From DASQUK01 sp963813485 (GTDB lineage: Bacteria > Actinomycetota > Acidimicrobiia > Acidimicrobiales > VFJN01), in NCBI GenBank assembly GCA_963813485.1, contig CAWEZE010000006.1, positions 8,537 through 72,536 of the forward strand: DNA of 64,000 nucleotides, written 5' to 3'. Of this stretch, positions 44,673 through 53,633 are shown in pieces (the first letter of the stretch is position 1; the number at the start of each line of letters is the position of its first letter). The translations under genes and the position numbers were made by a program. The notes beneath the pieces are model-generated. The model was not told where the DNA came from. It made no database searches and saw nothing but the letters and a program-made list of their open reading frames with translations.

Positions 44673-45632
44673 ATGGCTCTGAACCGCATCTGGGTCCTCG
44701 CCGAGGCCGCGGAGGGCAAGGTCGCCCCCATCACGCTCGAGATGGTCACCAAGGCCCGGGAGCTCGGCGACACCGTCGAGGCCGTGTATGGCGGCGGCGA
44801 CGCCGATGCCATCGCCGAGACCCTCGGGGCCCACGGCGCGACCAAGGTCTACGCCACGGGCGACCTTGCCGGCAGCCTGCCGGGCGAGCCGGTGGCATCG
44901 GCCATCGCCAAGCAGGCGGCCGACGGCAACGCCCCCGACCTCATCATGATCGGCACCACCTACGACGGCCGCGACGTCGCCGGCCGCCTGTCGGTGGCGC
45001 TCGACAAGCCGGTCCTGACCAACAACGTCGAGATCGCGGTAGACGGCGACTCCGTGGTGGTGACGACGCCGGTGTTCGGCGGCACCAAGCTGGTGCGCAC
45101 CCGCTTCACGGCCGGCGCCCCGTACATCGCCCTGTTCCGGCCCAAGTCGTTCGCAGCCGAGTCGTCGGGGGGCGGGGCGGCGGAGGTGGCCACCATCGAG
45201 GTCACCGAGCCCGGCACCGCCAAGGTGCAGAACCGCCATGTCGAGGAGGCGACCGGCCCCAAGCTCGACGAGGCCGACATCGTCGTCTCGGGCGGGCGGG
45301 GCCTGGGCGAGGCGGGCAAGTACGAGATGATCGAGCAGCTGGCCAAGGCGCTCAAGGCGGCGCCGGGCGCGTCACGTGCCATCGTCGACGCCGGCTGGGT
45401 GCCCTACAGCTACCAGGTGGGCCAGACCGGCAAGGTCGTGAAGCCGACCGTCTACATCGCCGCCGGCATCTCGGGCGCTACCCAGCACCTGGTGGGGATG
45501 AAGGGCTCGAAGAACATCATCGCCATCAACAAGGACGCCGAGGCCCCGATCTTCTCGGTTGCCGACCTCGGCATCGTCGGAGACGTCCACAAGGTCCTCC
45601 CCAAGCTCCTCGAGGCCCTGCAGAGCCGCTAG
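44673..45632 (+). CDS. etfA: Electron transfer flavoprotein alpha subunit
   Basis: A 319-residue EtfA/FixB from ATG 44673. The N-terminal domain starts NRIWVLAEAAEGKVAPITLE. The FAD-binding C-terminal part has VSGGRGLGEAGKYEM, VGQTGKVVKPTVYIAAGISG and GSKNIIAINKDAEAPIF. All motifs of a functional subunit are intact. An AGGAG ribosome site lies upstream (TAGGAGACG). It forms the FAD-containing heterodimer with EtfB. Confidence 0.95.
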   Translation: MALNRIWVLAEAAEGKVAPITLEMVTKARELGDTVEAVYGGGDADAIAETLGAHGATKVYATGDLAGSLPGEPVASAIAKQAADGNAPDLIMIGTTYDGRDVAGRLSVALDKPVLTNNVEIAVDGDSVVVTTPVFGGTKLVRTRFTAGAPYIALFRPKSFAAESSGGGAAEVATIEVTEPGTAKVQNRHVEEATGPKLDEADIVVSGGRGLGEAGKYEMIEQLAKALKAAPGASRAIVDAGWVPYSYQVGQTGKVVKPTVYIAAGISGATQHLVGMKGSKNIIAINKDAEAPIFSVADLGIVGDVHKVLPKLLEALQSR

Positions 45633-45657
45633 TCGGCGAGGCAAGCGGTCGGGGGGT

Positions 45658-45787
45658 GCGGGGGGCAGAGGCTTCTGCCGGAGCCCCCCGCCGTCGCTCG
45701 ATGCCGGCTTCCGGTCGAGCGACAAGAGATCGACGCCGCCGCAGGTGGCGGCTCAAGTCTCGGTTCGCAACCTCCGGTTGCGAACCG
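45658..45787. terminator. Three stacked hairpins between etfA and the metallopeptidase gene
   Basis: In the gap between two convergent genes there are three perfect inverted repeats. They are GCGGGGGGC/GCCCCCCGC (45658-45666 with 45683-45691), GTCGCTCGA/TCGAGCGAC (45693-45701 with 45715-45723) and CGGTTCGCAACC/GGTTGCGAACCG (45761-45772 with 45776-45787, 3-base loop). None has a T-run. They probably act as a bidirectional terminator region; the last one ends 3 bases from the metallopeptidase stop codon. Confidence 0.7.
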
Positions 45788-45790
45788 AAC

Positions 45791-46651
45791 TCAACCGAAC
45801 GTGTCGCACTGGGAGCTTTCGCCGGACTCGAAGCCGCGGTCGAACCACGTCTGGCGCTCCGCCGCCGAGCCGTGGGTCCAGGTCTCGGGGTTGACCGTCA
45901 TGCCGGCCTGCTCCTGGATGCGGTCGTCGCCGACCGCCTCGGCCGCGGCCAGCCCCTCCTCGATGTCGCCCGGCTCGAGGTCGCCGCGGGCGTAGACCGA
46001 GTGCGCCCACACGCCGGCGAGGCAGTCGGCTTGTAGCTCCAGGCGCACCGACCACGCGTTCGCCTCGGCCTGCGAGCCGGCCGCCTCCTGGCGCTGGCGC
46101 ACCTCGTCGCTGATGCCCACCAGGTTCTGCACGTGGTGGCCGATCTCGTGAGCGATCACGTAGGCCTGCGCGAAATCGCCCGGCGCGCCGAACCGGTCGC
46201 TCAGCTCGCGGAAGAAGTCGAGGTCGATGTACACCTCGGCATCGACCGGGCAATAGAAGGGCCCGACCGCCGAGGTCGCAGGGCCACACCCGGTGTTCAC
46301 CTGGCCCGTGAACATGTTCAGCCGGGCGTACTGGTACTGCCGCCCGGCCTGCTGGAACTCGGCCGCCCAGACGGCCTGCGTGTCCTCGGCCAGGAACTCG
46401 ACGAAGTCGGCCTCCTCGGACTGCGCCTCGTTCACGACGTCGTCGGCCGACGAGCCCTCCGGCACCGCCCCTGGGAGCTGATCGATCATGCTGCCCAGCC
46501 CGCCGCCACCTCCGCTGAGGACTGCGATCAGGAGGGCGATGATCCCCACGAGGCCACCGCCGGCCGCCAGCGGCACGCCCATCCGACGCCCCATGCCACC
46601 CGCACCCCTGAGGTCATCGACGTGTTCACTCTTCGTCCGGCGCCATTTCAT
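45791..46651 (-). CDS. Neutral zinc metallopeptidase (YpfJ type)
   Basis: A 286-residue membrane-anchored protease from ATG 46651. A basic cytoplasmic start (MKWRRTKSEHVDDLRG) is followed by a helix (VPLAAGGGLVGIIALLIAVL). The zinc motif is AYVIAHEIGHHVQNLVG (HEIGH with a third ligand expected in ELQADCLAGVWAH). Cysteines (GCGPATSAVGPFYCPVD and the C-terminal SQCDTFG) may form disulfides outside the cell. YpfJ-type enzymes are of unclear physiological substrate. Confidence 0.9.
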   Translation of the reverse strand: MKWRRTKSEHVDDLRGAGGMGRRMGVPLAAGGGLVGIIALLIAVLSGGGGGLGSMIDQLPGAVPEGSSADDVVNEAQSEEADFVEFLAEDTQAVWAAEFQQAGRQYQYARLNMFTGQVNTGCGPATSAVGPFYCPVDAEVYIDLDFFRELSDRFGAPGDFAQAYVIAHEIGHHVQNLVGISDEVRQRQEAAGSQAEANAWSVRLELQADCLAGVWAHSVYARGDLEPGDIEEGLAAAEAVGDDRIQEQAGMTVNPETWTHGSAAERQTWFDRGFESGESSQCDTFG

Positions 46652-46694
46652 GGCTTAGACGTACCACCGATCGCGGGTTCTAGCCTGGCTGGCC

Positions 46695-48054
46695 ATGTGC
46701 GCCGCCGCCACGACCCGAGCCACGAGCCGCCCCAGCGCCCGAACCAGCTGGACCAACTGGGGGCGCAACCAGGTGTGCGCCCCTGCAGAGATCCGGCGGC
46801 CCGCGACCGAGGCTGAGCTCGTGGACCTGGTGAAGCAGGCGACGGCCAACGGCCAACGGGTCAAGGCCGTGGGTGCCGGCCATTCCTTCACCTCCATCGC
46901 CTGCACCGACGGCGTCCTGGTCGACCTCGGGGACTACACGCGCATCCTCGGGCATGACGCCGCCACCGGTCGGGTCACCGTCGAGGCGGGGATACCCCTC
47001 CACCGGCTGTCCGACGAGCTCGACGGTCGGGGGCTCGCCCTCGAGAACATGGGCGACATCGACCAGCAGTCCGTATCCGGCGCCACGCAGACCGCCACGC
47101 ACGGGACGGGCCTGCGCTTCCGCAACCTGTCCTCGCAGATCGTCGGCCTTCGGTTGGTAACCGCCGACGGCTCGGTGCTGGAGTGCTCGGAGTCCGAGAA
47201 CGCCGACGTGCTCGACGCCGCCCGGGTGGGGCTCGGGGCGCTCGGCCTCGTGTCGACGGTGACGCTGCAGTGCGTCCCGGCGTTCCGCCTGCACGCAGTC
47301 GAGGAGCCGGTGCCGGTGGAGGATGTACTCGCCGACCTCGACGAGCTCGTGTCCGCACACGATCACTACGAGTTCTACTGGGTGCCGCACACGCGCTGGG
47401 CGCTGACCAAGCGGAACCAGCGCACCGACGAACCCGCCCGGCCCCGCCCACGTGTGCGCGAGTGGGTCGACGACATGGCCCTCAACAACTACGCCTTCGG
47501 GGTGCTGTGCCGGGCGGGCCGCTGGCGGCCGTCGCTCATCCCGCGCCTGGCGAAGATCATCCCCAACACCGGCCGTCTCGACTACGTGGACCGGTCCGAC
47601 CGGGTATTCACGAGCCCGCGCAAGGTGCGGTTCTGGGAGATGGAGTACGCCATCCCCCGCGAGGCGCTCCCCGAGGCGCTGAACCGCGTGCGAAGGCTGG
47701 TGGACGAGATGGGCATGCAGATCAGCTTCCCGGTGGAGGTGCGGGTGGTGGCGCCCGACGACATCCCGCTTTCGACTGCGTACGGCCGCGAGACCGGCTA
47801 CATCGCCGTGCACGTCTACCGGGGCACGCCGTACGACACCTATTTCACAGGCGTCGAGCGGATCATGGACAGCTACGGACGGCCGGCCCCACTGGGGCAA
47901 GCTGCACTTCCAGCGTGCCGAGACGCTCGCACCCCGCTACCCGCGCTGGGACGACTTCCAGCGTGTCCGCGCCCGGCTCGACCCCGACGGCCGCTTCGCG
48001 AACCCCTATCTCGACCGGGTTCTCGGCCCGGCGGATCGGCCGGCGAGCGGCTGA
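46695..48054 (+). pseudogene. FAD-linked sugar-lactone oxidase (ALO/gulonolactone type), frameshifted once
   Basis: An oxidase of about 452 residues from ATG 46695. The FAD-binding domain has KAVGAGHSFTSIACTDGVLV (His in the position that binds FAD covalently in this family) and MGDIDQQSVSGATQTATHGT. At about 47877 the frame shifts; past it the catalytic HWGK motif appears as RPHWGKLHFQRAE, and the end is LDPDGRFANPYLDRVLG to TGA 48054. The span is 3n+1, and the context TACGGACGGCCGG differs from the expected TACGGCGGCCGG by one added A. It resembles D-arabinono-1,4-lactone oxidase of actinobacteria. Confidence 0.82.
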
Positions 48055-48189
48055 GAGCGGCCCGGGCGCACCTGGGAGACGCCTGGGAGACGGCTGGGAG
48101 TCGACCCGAAATTTCCTCCGACCCCTTGACCTCCGTGACGCCGTAAGGCACCGTGCCCGGGCGGGCCTAGCGGCAGCGGGGAGGCGAGG

Positions 48190-50808
48190 GTGACGGTCGA
48201 CGGGTCCCGTCGTGGCGAGAACGCCATGCTGGTGGTCGCCGTCGTGCTGATCGCCATCGCCGCGTGCGTGCTCATGGCGACCGCCGCAGGCGATGGCCGG
48301 ATCGCCGACGCGTCGCTCGATCTCGGCTGGCTGTGGCTGATCGTCGCCTTCGGGGCGTGCGAGACATTCGCGTTGCGGGTCGAACGCCGGCAGGGTGAGC
48401 AGTACGGCTTCACCGCCGCCCAGGTTCCGCTGGCTGCGGGTCTCATCTACGCCGAGCCCACCACGCTGGTGCTCGCCAGGTTGCTGGGCGTGGCGATCGT
48501 GCTCCTGGTCCTGCGCCAGCGTCGGCCGGCCGAGGCGGCGTACGAGCTCAGCGCCCAGCTCGCGCAGACCGTGGGGGCGATCGTCGTGGTCCGCGGCGTG
48601 CTGGGGGGCGCCGAGCTGGTGAGCACCCGAGGTGCGGTAGCGCTCGCGCTGGCATTGCTGACGTCCTATGTGGTGGCGCTTGTGGCCCTGGCGGCGCTGA
48701 TCGCCACCGTGACGCAGAGCCTGCCGGGCTGGCGCGGGATGCTCGTGCTGGCGAAGAGCGACCTACCAGCCGGCATCCTCAACGCCGCCATCGGCATCGG
48801 CCTGGCGCTCGCCCTGTGGGACCACACCGCGGTCGAGCTGCTGCTCGTCGCCATCGTGCTGGCATGCATCACGTCCAACCGCGTCTATTCCCGCCTCTAC
48901 GAGCGGCGACGCGGGCTCGAGGCGCTGCACGAGTTCACGAAGACGGCGGTGCGGTCGATCGACATGTCGCAGATCGCCTCCTCCGTGCTCGGCGGCGCCC
49001 GCTCCCTCCTCAACGCCGACGACGCGGTGCTGCTGATCGAGACTGTGGCCCCAGGCGATCCGGGCCGGCGGTTCACGCTGGGTTCGGGCGGTCGCGGCGA
49101 GGAATGCATCTCGCTGGTCGAGCTACACGGCGACCTGCGCGCAGTCATCCCGGACGGGACACCGCGCCGGTTCGAGGTCGGGCCGCTGTCGCCGGCCTGG
49201 CTCCGGGCGCGCACGTCGGTGGCGGCCCTGGCGGCCCCGATCACGCGGGCCAACGGGTCGGTGTTCGGCGCGCTCGTGGTCACGCAGGCCCGGCGCAAGG
49301 CTGCGTCCCACTTCGGGGAGAACCACACGCGGCTGCTGGGAGACCTCGCCGATCAGGCGTCCATGGCCATCGAGAACGGGCTGCTCTTCATGGTGCTGGA
49401 GTTGGAGGCGGCCGAGCGGGCCCACGAAGCGCTCCACGACCCGCTGACCGGCCTGCCCAACCACGCCCGCCTCAGCGACGTGCTGGAGGTCGCGCTCCAG
49501 GAGGCGTACGCCGAGCGGGGGCGGGTCGGATTGATCGTGATCGACCTCGACTCGTTCACCCAGGTGGTCGACGCATTCGGCCACCAGAGCGCTGACGGCC
49601 TACTCGTCCAGGCCAGTGGCCGGATGCGCAGCCTGCTGCCGGAGTCTGCGGCGTTGGGGCGCCTGGGCAGCGATCAGTTCGCGGTGGTCCTGCCCGGCGT
49701 GGCCGACGCGGACGAGGTGGTGGCCGCAGCCCGCCTGCTGATCGCCGGATTCGATCCACCGTTCCAGTCCGAGGGCGTGCTCCTGGCGCTGGGCGTCAAC
49801 GTCGGCGTCGCCGTCTACCCCGAGCAGGCGATCGACGGTCACTCGCTCATGCAACGGGCCCACATCGCAGCCGACACCGCCCGCAATCACCGCAGCGGTT
49901 GGGAGATGTACGACCCGGTGCACGACCCCGCCACCCCGCGTCGCCTGGCGTTGGGCGCCGACCTACGGGAGGCGCTCGAGAGCGACGACCTCGACGTGTG
50001 CTTCCAGCCCAAGGTCGAGCTGGCGACCAGCATCGTGCGGGGCGCAGAGGCGCTGGTGCGCTGGAACCACCCTCGCCTCGGGCGGGTGAAGCCCGACGAG
50101 TTCATCACCATCGCCGAGCACACGGGCGACATCCGGACGCTGACGATGACGGTGATGCGCAAGGCGCTGAGGCAGTGCCGCTCATGGCGTGACCTGGGTC
50201 TCGACCTGTCCGTGGCCGTGAACCTGTCGGCCCGTAACCTGCTCGACCTGCACCTGGTCGACGACGTCAGTGGGGCCGTCGAGGAAAGCGGCGTGCCCCC
50301 CGAGTCGCTCACCCTCGAGCTGACCGAGAGCATGGTGATGAGCGAGTCGCAGCGTTCGCTCCACGTGCTGGGCGGCCTGGCGGAGCTGGGCGTGTGCCTG
50401 TCCTGCGACGACTTCGGCACCGGCTACTCGTCGCTGGCCCACCTCCGGCGCCTGCCGATCGGCGAGATCAAGATCGACAAGTCGTTCATCGCCAGGATGA
50501 CCGTCGACGAGAGCGACCGCGCCATCGCCCGGTCGGTGCTTGCTCTGGGCCGCGACCTGGGGCTGGTCACCGTGGCCGAGGGGGTCGAGTCACGCGAGGG
50601 ATGGGACCTGCTTGCGTCGCTGGGTTGCGACCTGGCCCAGGGGTTCATCGTCTGCCCGCCGCTCACGTCGCGGCAGTTCCGCGAATGGCTCGACCGCCGT
50701 CCGCCCGAAGAGCTCGCCGTGCTGCCGACCGCCGTCGGCGACGGCGAGGCCGAAGGTTCGGGCGAGGTCGACGTCGACGTCGAGGCGGAGGCCGAGGCCG
50801 AAACCTGA
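48190..50808 (+). CDS. GAF-GGDEF-EAL protein with a degenerate GGDEF site
   Basis: An 872-residue protein from GTG 48190. Seven or so N-terminal membrane helices (residues about 12-230, MASE-like) are followed by a GAF domain (about 255-400). The GGDEF domain (about 415-575) has GRLGSDQFAVVLPG in place of the active-site RxGGDEF, so diguanylate cyclase activity is doubtful. The EAL domain (about 590-830) keeps GAEALVRWNHP, LTLELTESMV, CDDFGTGYSSLAHLRRLPI and EIKIDKSFIA, so c-di-GMP phosphodiesterase is likely. A Glu/Asp-rich tail ends it. Confidence 0.88.
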   Translation: MTVDGSRRGENAMLVVAVVLIAIAACVLMATAAGDGRIADASLDLGWLWLIVAFGACETFALRVERRQGEQYGFTAAQVPLAAGLIYAEPTTLVLARLLGVAIVLLVLRQRRPAEAAYELSAQLAQTVGAIVVVRGVLGGAELVSTRGAVALALALLTSYVVALVALAALIATVTQSLPGWRGMLVLAKSDLPAGILNAAIGIGLALALWDHTAVELLLVAIVLACITSNRVYSRLYERRRGLEALHEFTKTAVRSIDMSQIASSVLGGARSLLNADDAVLLIETVAPGDPGRRFTLGSGGRGEECISLVELHGDLRAVIPDGTPRRFEVGPLSPAWLRARTSVAALAAPITRANGSVFGALVVTQARRKAASHFGENHTRLLGDLADQASMAIENGLLFMVLELEAAERAHEALHDPLTGLPNHARLSDVLEVALQEAYAERGRVGLIVIDLDSFTQVVDAFGHQSADGLLVQASGRMRSLLPESAALGRLGSDQFAVVLPGVADADEVVAAARLLIAGFDPPFQSEGVLLALGVNVGVAVYPEQAIDGHSLMQRAHIAADTARNHRSGWEMYDPVHDPATPRRLALGADLREALESDDLDVCFQPKVELATSIVRGAEALVRWNHPRLGRVKPDEFITIAEHTGDIRTLTMTVMRKALRQCRSWRDLGLDLSVAVNLSARNLLDLHLVDDVSGAVEESGVPPESLTLELTESMVMSESQRSLHVLGGLAELGVCLSCDDFGTGYSSLAHLRRLPIGEIKIDKSFIARMTVDESDRAIARSVLALGRDLGLVTVAEGVESREGWDLLASLGCDLAQGFIVCPPLTSRQFREWLDRRPPEELAVLPTAVGDGEAEGSGEVDVDVEAEAEAET

Positions 50809-50815
50809 CGTTCCT

Positions 50816-50853
50816 GCCGCGGGAATGGTGACCGGAGCAACCAGATCCGCGGC
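50816..50853. terminator. Hairpin between the EAL gene and the SCO1664-type gene
   Basis: GCCGCGG (50816-50822) and CCGCGGC (50847-50853) form a perfect 7-bp stem in the 52-bp gap of two convergent genes, with a smaller inner stem (GGT/ACC). It is a plausible bidirectional terminator, without a T-run. Confidence 0.4.
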
Positions 50854-50860
50854 TGGTTTC

Positions 50861-51622
50861 TCACACGAGGGGCCAGGGATAGCGCCGGCCGGTGTGATCG
50901 ATCGGGAAGGCGGCGCGGCCGGACACCGCGGCGGCCCGGCGCACGAGCGCCCTGGTCTCTGCCGGCTTCAACAGGGCCTCCAGAGCCGGTGGCGGACCCT
51001 CCTCGGCCAGTCGCCGGAGGTCCGCGACCAGATGGTCGGGGATCGGCTGGCCCCCGAACTCCCAGATGACCGTGCGGAGCTTGGTGTCGCAGTGGAAGGT
51101 GAGGCCGTTGTCTACGGCCCACAGCCGGCCGTCGTCCCCGGCCAGGCAGTGCCCGCCCTTGCGGTCGGCCGAGTTGGCCACGAGGTCGAAGCAGCAGATG
51201 GTGCGAAGGGCGTCGTGGCGGGCTTCGTCCTCGACCAGCGTGAAGTAGTGCTGCTCGGCGTCGAACGCCACGAACCGCTGCAGCGAACCGGCCCCGAAGG
51301 GGAGATCCTCGTCGTCGCGCAGGACCGTCTCCGGCACGATGTTCCAGCCCAACCACGTCGACAGCTCGTAGGCGGCCACCTCGCGGCGGTCGAGTCCATC
51401 GGGAAAGTCCCAGAGCGGGCGTTCCCCCCGGCGGGGCTTGTAGACGGCCTGCAGGCAGTCGGCGCCAGCGTGGCCGGCGGCGGCGCGTTCCCTGTCGCCG
51501 GGCTCGGCTCCTCTGCGGACCTCGACCAGCAGGGTGGCGTTCGAGCTCCACGGCATGCGGCCGAGCACCTCCACCTCCCCGGAGCGCAGCAGCTCCAGCG
51601 TCGCCGGGGAACAGGCGCTCAT
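50861..51622 (-). CDS. SCO1664-family protein (PI3/PI4-kinase-like fold)
   Basis: A 253-residue protein from ATG 51622 (MSACSPATLELLRSGEVEVL). It has the kinase-like motifs LQAVYKPRRGERPLWDFPDG and ICCFDLVANSADRKGGHCLA, followed by WAVDNGLTFHC. SCO1664-type proteins are conserved in actinobacteria with DUF3090 and MSMEG_4193 genes, as here; the reaction is not known. The longer frame upstream runs through the family A repeat and is not conserved, so ATG 51622 is preferred. Confidence 0.88.
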   Translation of the reverse strand: MSACSPATLELLRSGEVEVLGRMPWSSNATLLVEVRRGAEPGDRERAAAGHAGADCLQAVYKPRRGERPLWDFPDGLDRREVAAYELSTWLGWNIVPETVLRDDEDLPFGAGSLQRFVAFDAEQHYFTLVEDEARHDALRTICCFDLVANSADRKGGHCLAGDDGRLWAVDNGLTFHCDTKLRTVIWEFGGQPIPDHLVADLRRLAEEGPPPALEALLKPAETRALVRRAAAVSGRAAFPIDHTGRRYPWPLV

Positions 51623-51623
51623 T

Positions 51624-51704
51624 GAGGACTGATTCCGCCCGTCGCTCGTTTGCGGACCGGCCTCTCCGTCCGCGTCGCCTCCGTTGTCCGCGGAATCAAC
51701 GCTC
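51624..51704. repeat. Family A intergenic inverted repeat, copy 3 (divergent)
   Basis: An 81-bp element with arms GAGGACTGATTCCGC (51624-51638) and GCGGAATCAACGCTC (51690-51704), matching at 12 of 15 positions; the core TGATTCCGC pairs exactly. It fills the gap between DUF3090 and the SCO1664 gene. The left arm begins at the SCO1664 start and the right arm overlaps the stop codon of DUF3090 (51703-51705). An inner stem (GCGGAC/GTCCGC) is present. Confidence 0.7.
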
Positions 51705-52179
51705 AGTTCATCCGGGGGCACACGTGGCCTTCGGCATCGATGGGCTGGCCGCAGAAGCCGCAGTCGGGCCGGCCCTGGGCCACGAGCTCGACCGCGAAGC
51801 GCGCGAACGCGGCAGCCTGCGCCAGCGTGAAGCAGAACCGTGCGGTGGCCGGCGTCTCGTCCTCGCCGGAAAGCTCCTCGAGCACCACCACGATGCGTTC
51901 CTCGGGCTCATCGTATTTCACGCCGATCGAGCCGACGTCCCAGTCGAAGGGCAGCGGTGTGACCGTCCCGTGGCCCTCGACGGGCTCGACGTCCGGCGAC
52001 AGGTCCTCCAGCAGGGCGAGCAGGTATTCACCGAGCGCGGCGACCTGCTGCTTCTCGCAGCGCAGGTAAACGAGCTCTCCGTCGTCTCCCCCGGCGAGGA
52101 AGAAGACCCGCTTGCCCGGTGGGCCCTCGGCCCCGGGCCAGAAGATCTCGGCCTTCGGGAAGTCGTACGACTCGGACAT
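51703..52179 (-). CDS. DUF3090-family protein
   Basis: A 158-residue protein from ATG 52179 (MSESYDFPKAEIFWPG). It keeps the family motifs PGKRVFFLAGGDDGELVYLR and a C-terminal zinc-ribbon-like cluster CGFCGQPIDAEGHVCPRMN. It is the second gene of the trio MSMEG_4193, DUF3090 and SCO1664, which is co-conserved in actinobacteria; the function is not known. The stop codon lies in family A repeat copy 3. The gap from the phosphomutase gene is 2 bases. Confidence 0.88.
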   Translation of the reverse strand: MSESYDFPKAEIFWPGAEGPPGKRVFFLAGGDDGELVYLRCEKQQVAALGEYLLALLEDLSPDVEPVEGHGTVTPLPFDWDVGSIGVKYDEPEERIVVVLEELSGEDETPATARFCFTLAQAAAFARFAVELVAQGRPDCGFCGQPIDAEGHVCPRMN

Positions 52180-52181
52180 GG

Positions 52182-52907
52182 TCAAGACGGCACCAGCGCT
52201 CCGCCGGTCTCCACACTGGAGTTCACCGTGAGCACCATGGGGCCGCCGGCGCCATAGGCGATGGCCGTCAGCGAGCACGGTGAGATCACGACGCGCTGGA
52301 ACAGGTCGAGGTGGGTGCCCATCGCGTGGGCAACCGCGGCACGGATGGGGTCGGCGTGGGAGACCGCCACGATCGTTTCGCCAGGGTGGGCGGACCGCAG
52401 CCGCTCGACGCAGGCGACGATGCGAGCCTGCATGTCGACGAAGGACTCGCCGCCGGGGAACGTGAAGCCGCTGGGGTAGCGCTGGATGGTGGCCCACTCG
52501 GGGCGCTTGCGGGCGGCCTTGAGCTCGAGCCCGGTCCAGTCGCCGATGTCGAGCTCGAGGAGGCCGTCGTCGACCTGCACCTGGCGACCGGTGGCGTGGG
52601 CGATGGGCGCCGCGGTCTCGCGCGTGCGCTCCAGCGGTGAGCTGTACACCGCCGCGACGCTGCGGCGTTTGCGCCCGTTGCCCGAAGCCATGGCGGCGAT
52701 GCGGGCGGCCACAGATTCGGCCTGCGCCCGGCCCGCGTCCGACAGGTGCAGCCCGCCGGCCCGGCCCGGCAGCTCCATGCCGGTGGTCGCAGTCGAGCCA
52801 TGGCGCACGAGCAAGACCACGGTCGGGGCCGGTGGCTTGCGTCGGCCACCGGGCCGCCGGTCGGTCCGCAGGCCGCCGGCGCGTGGGGCTCGCTCGGCTC
52901 GGGGCAT
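52182..52907 (-). CDS. MSMEG_4193-family putative phosphomutase
   Basis: A 241-residue histidine-phosphatase-superfamily protein, with the first start at 52907. The catalytic site is VVLLVRHGSTATTGMELPGR (RHG at residue about 36); the second conserved His is in IVAVSHADPIRAAVAHAMG, and the phosphate Arg in SSPLERTRETA. The N-terminal 28 residues are Arg/Pro-rich and may not be translated. It heads a three-gene unit with DUF3090 and SCO1664 and starts 26 bases from the divergent UdgB gene. Confidence 0.88.
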   Translation of the reverse strand: MPRAERAPRAGGLRTDRRPGGRRKPPAPTVVLLVRHGSTATTGMELPGRAGGLHLSDAGRAQAESVAARIAAMASGNGRKRRSVAAVYSSPLERTRETAAPIAHATGRQVQVDDGLLELDIGDWTGLELKAARKRPEWATIQRYPSGFTFPGGESFVDMQARIVACVERLRSAHPGETIVAVSHADPIRAAVAHAMGTHLDLFQRVVISPCSLTAIAYGAGGPMVLTVNSSVETGGALVPS

Positions 52908-52933
52908 GTCAGTGCAACCTATCGTCGGCGCCT

Positions 52934-53623
52934 GTGGATGAGGTCGGTCGCGTCGCCCCGGAAACGCTCGAGGGCCTGGAGCGGGAGATCACGGGCTGCC
53001 GGGCCTGTCCGCGCCTGGTGGCGTGGCGCGAACAGGTGGCCCGGGACCGGCGGGCGGCCTTTCGTGACCAGGACTACTGGGCCCGTCCCGTGCCCGGCTT
53101 CGGCGACCCTGCCGCCCGTGTCGCGATCGTGGGACTGGCGCCCGCCGCCCACGGCGCCAACCGGACGGGACGGATGTTCACGGGCGACCGGTCGGGCGAC
53201 TTCCTCTATGCCGCGCTGTGGCGAACGGGATTCGCCAGCCAGCCGACGGCGGTGCACCGCGACGACGGCCTCACGCTCGACGGTGCGTGGATCACCGCCG
53301 CGGTGCGCTGCGCGCCCCCGGCCAACAAGCCTGCGCCCGACGAGCGGGACCGCTGCCGACCGTTCCTGGAGCGGGAGCTGGCGCTGCTGTCCGACGTGCG
53401 GGTGTACCTGCCGCTGGGGCAGTTCGGTTACCAGGCGCTCTGCCGTGTCCTGGGGCTCCGTCGCGCACCCCGGTTCGGGCACGGCGTCGAGCTGGCGTTG
53501 GACGGCGGGCGCGCGATCGTCTGCAGCTACCACGTGAGCCAGCAGAACACGTTCACCGGCAAGCTCACCGAGCCCATGTTCGATGCCGTCCTCCGGCGGG
53601 CCCGCAAGCTCGCCGGCCTCTAA
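52934..53623 (+). CDS. Family 5 uracil-DNA glycosylase (UdgB)
   Basis: A 229-residue Fe-S enzyme from GTG 52934. Cysteines in TGCRACPRL, VRCAPPAN and RDRCRPF bind the cluster. The active-site motifs are GLAPAAHGANRTGRMFTGD and SYHVSQQNTFTGKLTEPM. UdgB removes uracil and deaminated purines from DNA. The first motif lacks the catalytic Asp/Asn of other UDG families, as usual for family 5. The Fe-S cysteines are complete. Repeat copy B1 begins about 10-20 bases after its stop codon. Confidence 0.9.
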   Translation: MDEVGRVAPETLEGLEREITGCRACPRLVAWREQVARDRRAAFRDQDYWARPVPGFGDPAARVAIVGLAPAAHGANRTGRMFTGDRSGDFLYAALWRTGFASQPTAVHRDDGLTLDGAWITAAVRCAPPANKPAPDERDRCRPFLERELALLSDVRVYLPLGQFGYQALCRVLGLRRAPRFGHGVELALDGGRAIVCSYHVSQQNTFTGKLTEPMFDAVLRRARKLAGL

Positions 53624-53633
53624 TGGGCCACTG

